DNA from: Streptomyces albireticuli | GTDB lineage: Bacteria; Actinomycetota; Actinomycetes; Streptomycetales; Streptomycetaceae | Reading direction: 5' to 3' | Assembly (NCBI RefSeq): GCF_002192455.1 | Contig: NZ_CP021744.1 | Location: 1,984,001 to 2,048,000 of the forward strand | Length of the DNA stretch: 64,000 nucleotides | Part shown: one piece after another, positions 61,093-64,000 of the stretch | Position numbering within the stretch: position 1 is the stretch's first letter | Layout: each line of letters opens with the position of its first letter | The notes under the pieces: generated by a model | The model's database searches: none | What the model was told of the DNA's origin: nothing | Seen by the model: only the letters and a program-made list of their open reading frames with translations | Program-made: the position numbers and the translations under genes

Positions 61093-63093
61093 GTGTCACA
61101 TGGCAGGGCCGAGGACGGAATATTCGCCATGCTGGAGCTTTTGGCCGGCGAGGCCCCGGCACATGAATACGAGGCGCTGACCGAGGACCGGCGGCGTACC
61201 GGCGCCGCCCCCGACGAGCTGGCGAAACTGGAGCGCGCCAAGCAACTGGGCCTCAGCATAAGGACTTTGACGGAACGGCACCACCAGCGGGAAGCCGGCC
61301 TCTCCGCCCTCGTCGACACCGCCCGCGACCTCGCGACCCCGCACGACGTCGACACCCTGCTCCAGGTGATCCTCCGGCGCGCCCGGCTGCTCCTCGCCGT
61401 GGACATGGCCTACATCGGCATGTACGAGGACGACCAGCGCCACTTCAGCGTCCGCGCCTCCGACGGGCACACCACGGCGCTCAACATCGGGCTGCGGCTG
61501 CCGAGCGGCACGGGTCTCGGCCATGTCGTCATGACCAAGCCGTCGCCGTTCTGGAGCCCGGACTACCTGGCGGACGAGCGCATCCACCACAGCGGCGAGG
61601 TCGACCACGTCGTCAAGGCCGAGGGGCTGCACGCCATCCTCGCGGTGCCGCTCAGCAGAGGGGCCCGGCCGTTCGGCACGCTCTACGTGGCGGAGCGGAA
61701 GGTCCGCCACTTCACCACCGACGAGATCGCCCTGCTGAGCTCGCTGGGCGACCTCGCCGGGGTGGCCATCGAGAAGGCCGAACTGCTGGACCGCAGCACC
61801 GCCCTGGTCAGCGAGCTGGAGCGGTACACCAGCCAGGTCGAGGCCGGGCTGCGCGGCGCGCAGGAGCTCGGCGACACCCAGCACCGGCTGATGCAGCTGG
61901 TGCTCGGCGACTGCGACCTGGACACGCTGGCCCGCGCGGCCGGCAAGGAGCTGTGCGCCGCCGTGCAGGTCTGCGCGGCCAACGGCACCATCCTCACCAC
62001 GGCGGGCGACATGACCGGCGGCGCCGCCCGGCCGGGGTCCCCGGACGGGCCCGCGGACCCCGCCGAGTCCGCGCTGGTGCTGGCCACCATGGACGCCCAC
62101 GCCGCCCGCGAGCCCGTCGCCCTCCGGAGCGGCCTGTGGGCGGTGCCGATCTCCGCCGGCACCGGGAACCTCGGCACCCTGCTGCTGCGCCCCGAGCGCC
62201 CGGACGCGGTGCAGGACGAGCGGCTGCTGCGCCTCGTCGCCCAGGTGGTGGCCGTCCAGCTGCTGGTGGAGAGCCGGCGCACCGCGATCGCCGAGGGGCA
62301 GGTGCGCGACGACTTCCTGGGCGATCTGCTGGCCAGCCCGCAGCGCCCGCCGCACCAGCTGGAGCAGCATGCCCGCCGCCTCGGCATCGACCTGAGCAAG
62401 CCGCACGTGCTGGTGGTGGCCCGGCCCGAGGGCGACGCGCGCGGCAAGATGGCGATCTGGGCGGCCTCGTACGCGCACCGGCTGAGCGGGCTCAAGAGCA
62501 TGCACAACGGCTGCGCGGTGCTGCTGCTGCCCGGCACCGACGCGGGCGGCGCGGCCCGCGCGGTCTCCGCGGAGCTGTCGCCGCTGCTCGGCCACCCGGT
62601 GACGGTCGGCTCGGCGGGCCCGATGACGGGGACGGTCTCCGTCCACCACGGCTTCCAGGAGGCGCTGCGCTGCCTGGACGCCATGACCTCGCTCGGGGTC
62701 ACGGGCCGCTCGGCCTCGGTGCGGGAGCTGGGCTTCCTCGGGGTGCTGCTTTCGGACAACCATGACGTCGAGGGGTTCGTCGACTCGGCCATCGGCCCGG
62801 TCATCGACTACGACCAGCAGCGGTTCACCGATCTGACGCGCACGCTGGAGACGTACTTCGACGCGGGCGGCAGCCCGACGAACGCGGCCAAGAAGCTTCA
62901 TGTGCACCCCAATACGGTGGCCCGTCGCCTGGAACGGATCAGTGAGCTGCTGGGCCCGGAGTGGCAGCAGCCCGACCGGGCGCTGGAGGTCCAGCTGGCG
63001 CTGCGGGTCTTCCGGGTCCGGCACAGCCTGCGCCGGCCGGACCGGCCCGCGGCCGAGGAGGACGCGGGTCCGGCCGAGGGCCGGGAGACCTGA
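61093..63093 (+). CDS. GAF/PucR-family transcriptional regulator
   Basis: 666 aa, GTG 61093 after GGGGGG. A short helical leader is followed by a GAF domain (about 75-230: LLLAVDMAYIGMYEDDQRHF, then HAILAVPLSRG), a middle segment and the C-terminal PucR helix-turn-helix (LETYFDAGGSPTNAAKKLHV, then RRLERISELLG, about 590-640). PucR-type regulators with GAF domains sense small molecules and are frequent in Streptomyces secondary-metabolite loci. It may control the divergent methyltransferase/pabAB operon. Confidence 0.9.
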   Translation: MSHGRAEDGIFAMLELLAGEAPAHEYEALTEDRRRTGAAPDELAKLERAKQLGLSIRTLTERHHQREAGLSALVDTARDLATPHDVDTLLQVILRRARLLLAVDMAYIGMYEDDQRHFSVRASDGHTTALNIGLRLPSGTGLGHVVMTKPSPFWSPDYLADERIHHSGEVDHVVKAEGLHAILAVPLSRGARPFGTLYVAERKVRHFTTDEIALLSSLGDLAGVAIEKAELLDRSTALVSELERYTSQVEAGLRGAQELGDTQHRLMQLVLGDCDLDTLARAAGKELCAAVQVCAANGTILTTAGDMTGGAARPGSPDGPADPAESALVLATMDAHAAREPVALRSGLWAVPISAGTGNLGTLLLRPERPDAVQDERLLRLVAQVVAVQLLVESRRTAIAEGQVRDDFLGDLLASPQRPPHQLEQHARRLGIDLSKPHVLVVARPEGDARGKMAIWAASYAHRLSGLKSMHNGCAVLLLPGTDAGGAARAVSAELSPLLGHPVTVGSAGPMTGTVSVHHGFQEALRCLDAMTSLGVTGRSASVRELGFLGVLLSDNHDVEGFVDSAIGPVIDYDQQRFTDLTRTLETYFDAGGSPTNAAKKLHVHPNTVARRLERISELLGPEWQQPDRALEVQLALRVFRVRHSLRRPDRPAAEEDAGPAEGRET

Positions 63094-63128
63094 GGCCGGG
63101 GGACCGGAGGCCGGCGCGGGCACGGCCG

Positions 63129-64000
63129 TCAGGAGACGTGCCCCAGCTGGTGGCCGGACTCGAAGCGGCCGGTCAGCGCGGCGACCGCGTGCGCCGCGGA
63201 GGCCAGCGTGACGTGCCGGTGCCAGCCGCTGAACGAGCGGCCCGCGAAGTCCCGGATGCCGACCTCGTCGGCGATCTCGGTGAAGTCCCGGTCGACCCGG
63301 TCGATGAGCTTGCCCAGCCGGACGAGCGCCGCGGGCGGCACGTTCGGCATGTCGGTCACCCACAGCTCGGCCGGCCACCGGCGGCCGTTCTCGCCGACGC
63401 CCAGCAGGAGCATGTCCCGGCGGCGCACCGGCTGCCCCGGGGCGGCGCGGTGCAGGGGCAGGCCCACCCGTACGGCGGCGGTCAGCGCGGTCCGCACGGT
63501 CCGCGCCGGGCCGTGGTCGCGCCACATGACCGGGCGGCGCATGTCGCGGGCGGCCCCCATGATCTGGTGCGCGGGCAGGGCCTCGGGGCTCCGGCCGGGC
63601 AGGGCCGGGTCCGCCACCACCAGCCGCAGCGAGCTGCTGACCCGGGCCAGCACCGGCACCCCGCAGGCCCGCAGCCGCTGGAAGGCGGCCGGCGCGTCCG
63701 CCTCCCGGGCGTCCAGCACCAGCGGGCGCAGCGGCAGCCCCCAGTCCCGCATCATCCCGACGTACGCCTCGACCGTGCACTCCCCCAGCGTCTCCGGCCG
63801 CACCGAGTCCGGGATCGACGCCTGGTTCCGGCGCAGCCCGTCCGCCAGCCAGGTGTCGGAGAGGTGCAGCCGCCAGTTGACGGGGGTGCTGCGCTCGGCC
63901 GAGGCGGCCCACACACCCACCGCCTGCTGGGCGTTGAGCACCTGCCCGACGGCGGGGCAGAAGCGCCGGTCCACGCCGACGGAGTTGTCGCCGGCCTTCG
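63129..64000 (-). mobile_element. IS701-like DDE transposase, 5' part outside the window
   Basis: The frame is open from the window edge to the stop at 63129 (290 codons shown). KAGDNSVGVDRRFCPAVGQV and the following NAQQAVGVWAASAE are typical of the DDE superfamily endonucleases of the IS701 group, and a C-terminal FSGWHRHVTLASAAHAV is also characteristic. No terminal inverted repeat can be judged with one end missing. Such genes often flank Streptomyces biosynthetic clusters, and this one may mark the boundary or a past insertion. Confidence 0.8.

Noticed and set aside
61096..63912. 938-codon minus-strand frame across the PucR gene
   Set aside because: Low-complexity shadow of the regulator and transposase genes.

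Overview
The window is high-GC actinobacterial DNA and almost certainly from Streptomyces. It carries a conservon (cvnABCD with two P450s), an XRE/DUF397 pair, a SARP and a LAL regulator, modular type I polyketide synthases with actinobacterial docking segments, and dense ATGA/GTGA stop-start overlaps between neighbouring genes.

Left part, 1-23.9 kb: the end of a modular polyketide cluster. Two PKS genes run leftward (16097 to beyond base 1). They contain KS-AT-DH-KR-ACP modules whose ATs all carry the malonyl-type HAFH motif, so the predicted product section is an unbranched polyene with at least one hydroxyl retained, because the second DH of the left gene has lost its YGPxFxG motif. Divergent from them are a thioesterase-like protein with Cys in place of the nucleophilic Ser, and a single NRPS module (C-A-T) whose specificity residues read as glycine. 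A LAL-family LuxR activator follows. Candidate LAL operators lie in the divergent promoter and before the regulator gene.

Middle part, 23.9-44.3 kb: mostly ordinary chromosomal genes. They include a translationally coupled ABC exporter/two-component operon, an XRE regulator broken by one extra base in a G6 run next to DUF397, a four-gene micro-operon of tiny unknown proteins, an RNA m5U methyltransferase, an APC permease, the conservon with an overlapping CYP157/CYP154-like P450 pair, an FAD/NAD(P)-binding protein, a NarK-like transporter and a flavodoxin-like protein.

Right part, 44.5-64 kb: a second biosynthetic locus, and the most interesting one. A small SARP precedes a promoter with three exact 11-bp-spaced heptamers. 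That promoter drives an FMN reductase, a stand-alone GTP cyclohydrolase II and a WD40 protein. Converging on these is a seven-gene operon: class II DAHP synthase, PhzD-type isochorismatase, PhzE-type ADIC synthase, an orphan transketolase C-terminal domain, a transaldolase paralogue lacking the Schiff-base lysine, EPSP synthase, and a sulfatase-modifying-factor-like protein. GTP cyclohydrolase II, WD40 and SUMF1-like proteins together match ToxB, ToxC and ToxD of toxoflavin (7-azapteridine) biosynthesis. The DAHPS/PhzD/PhzE set makes 2,3-dihydro-3-hydroxyanthranilate. The ToxD-like gene lies at the end of the chorismate operon, so the two halves look like one hybrid pathway, for which I know no described product. 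A second intact transaldolase, a fused aminodeoxychorismate synthase with a methyltransferase, a PucR/GAF regulator and a partial IS701-like transposase close the window.
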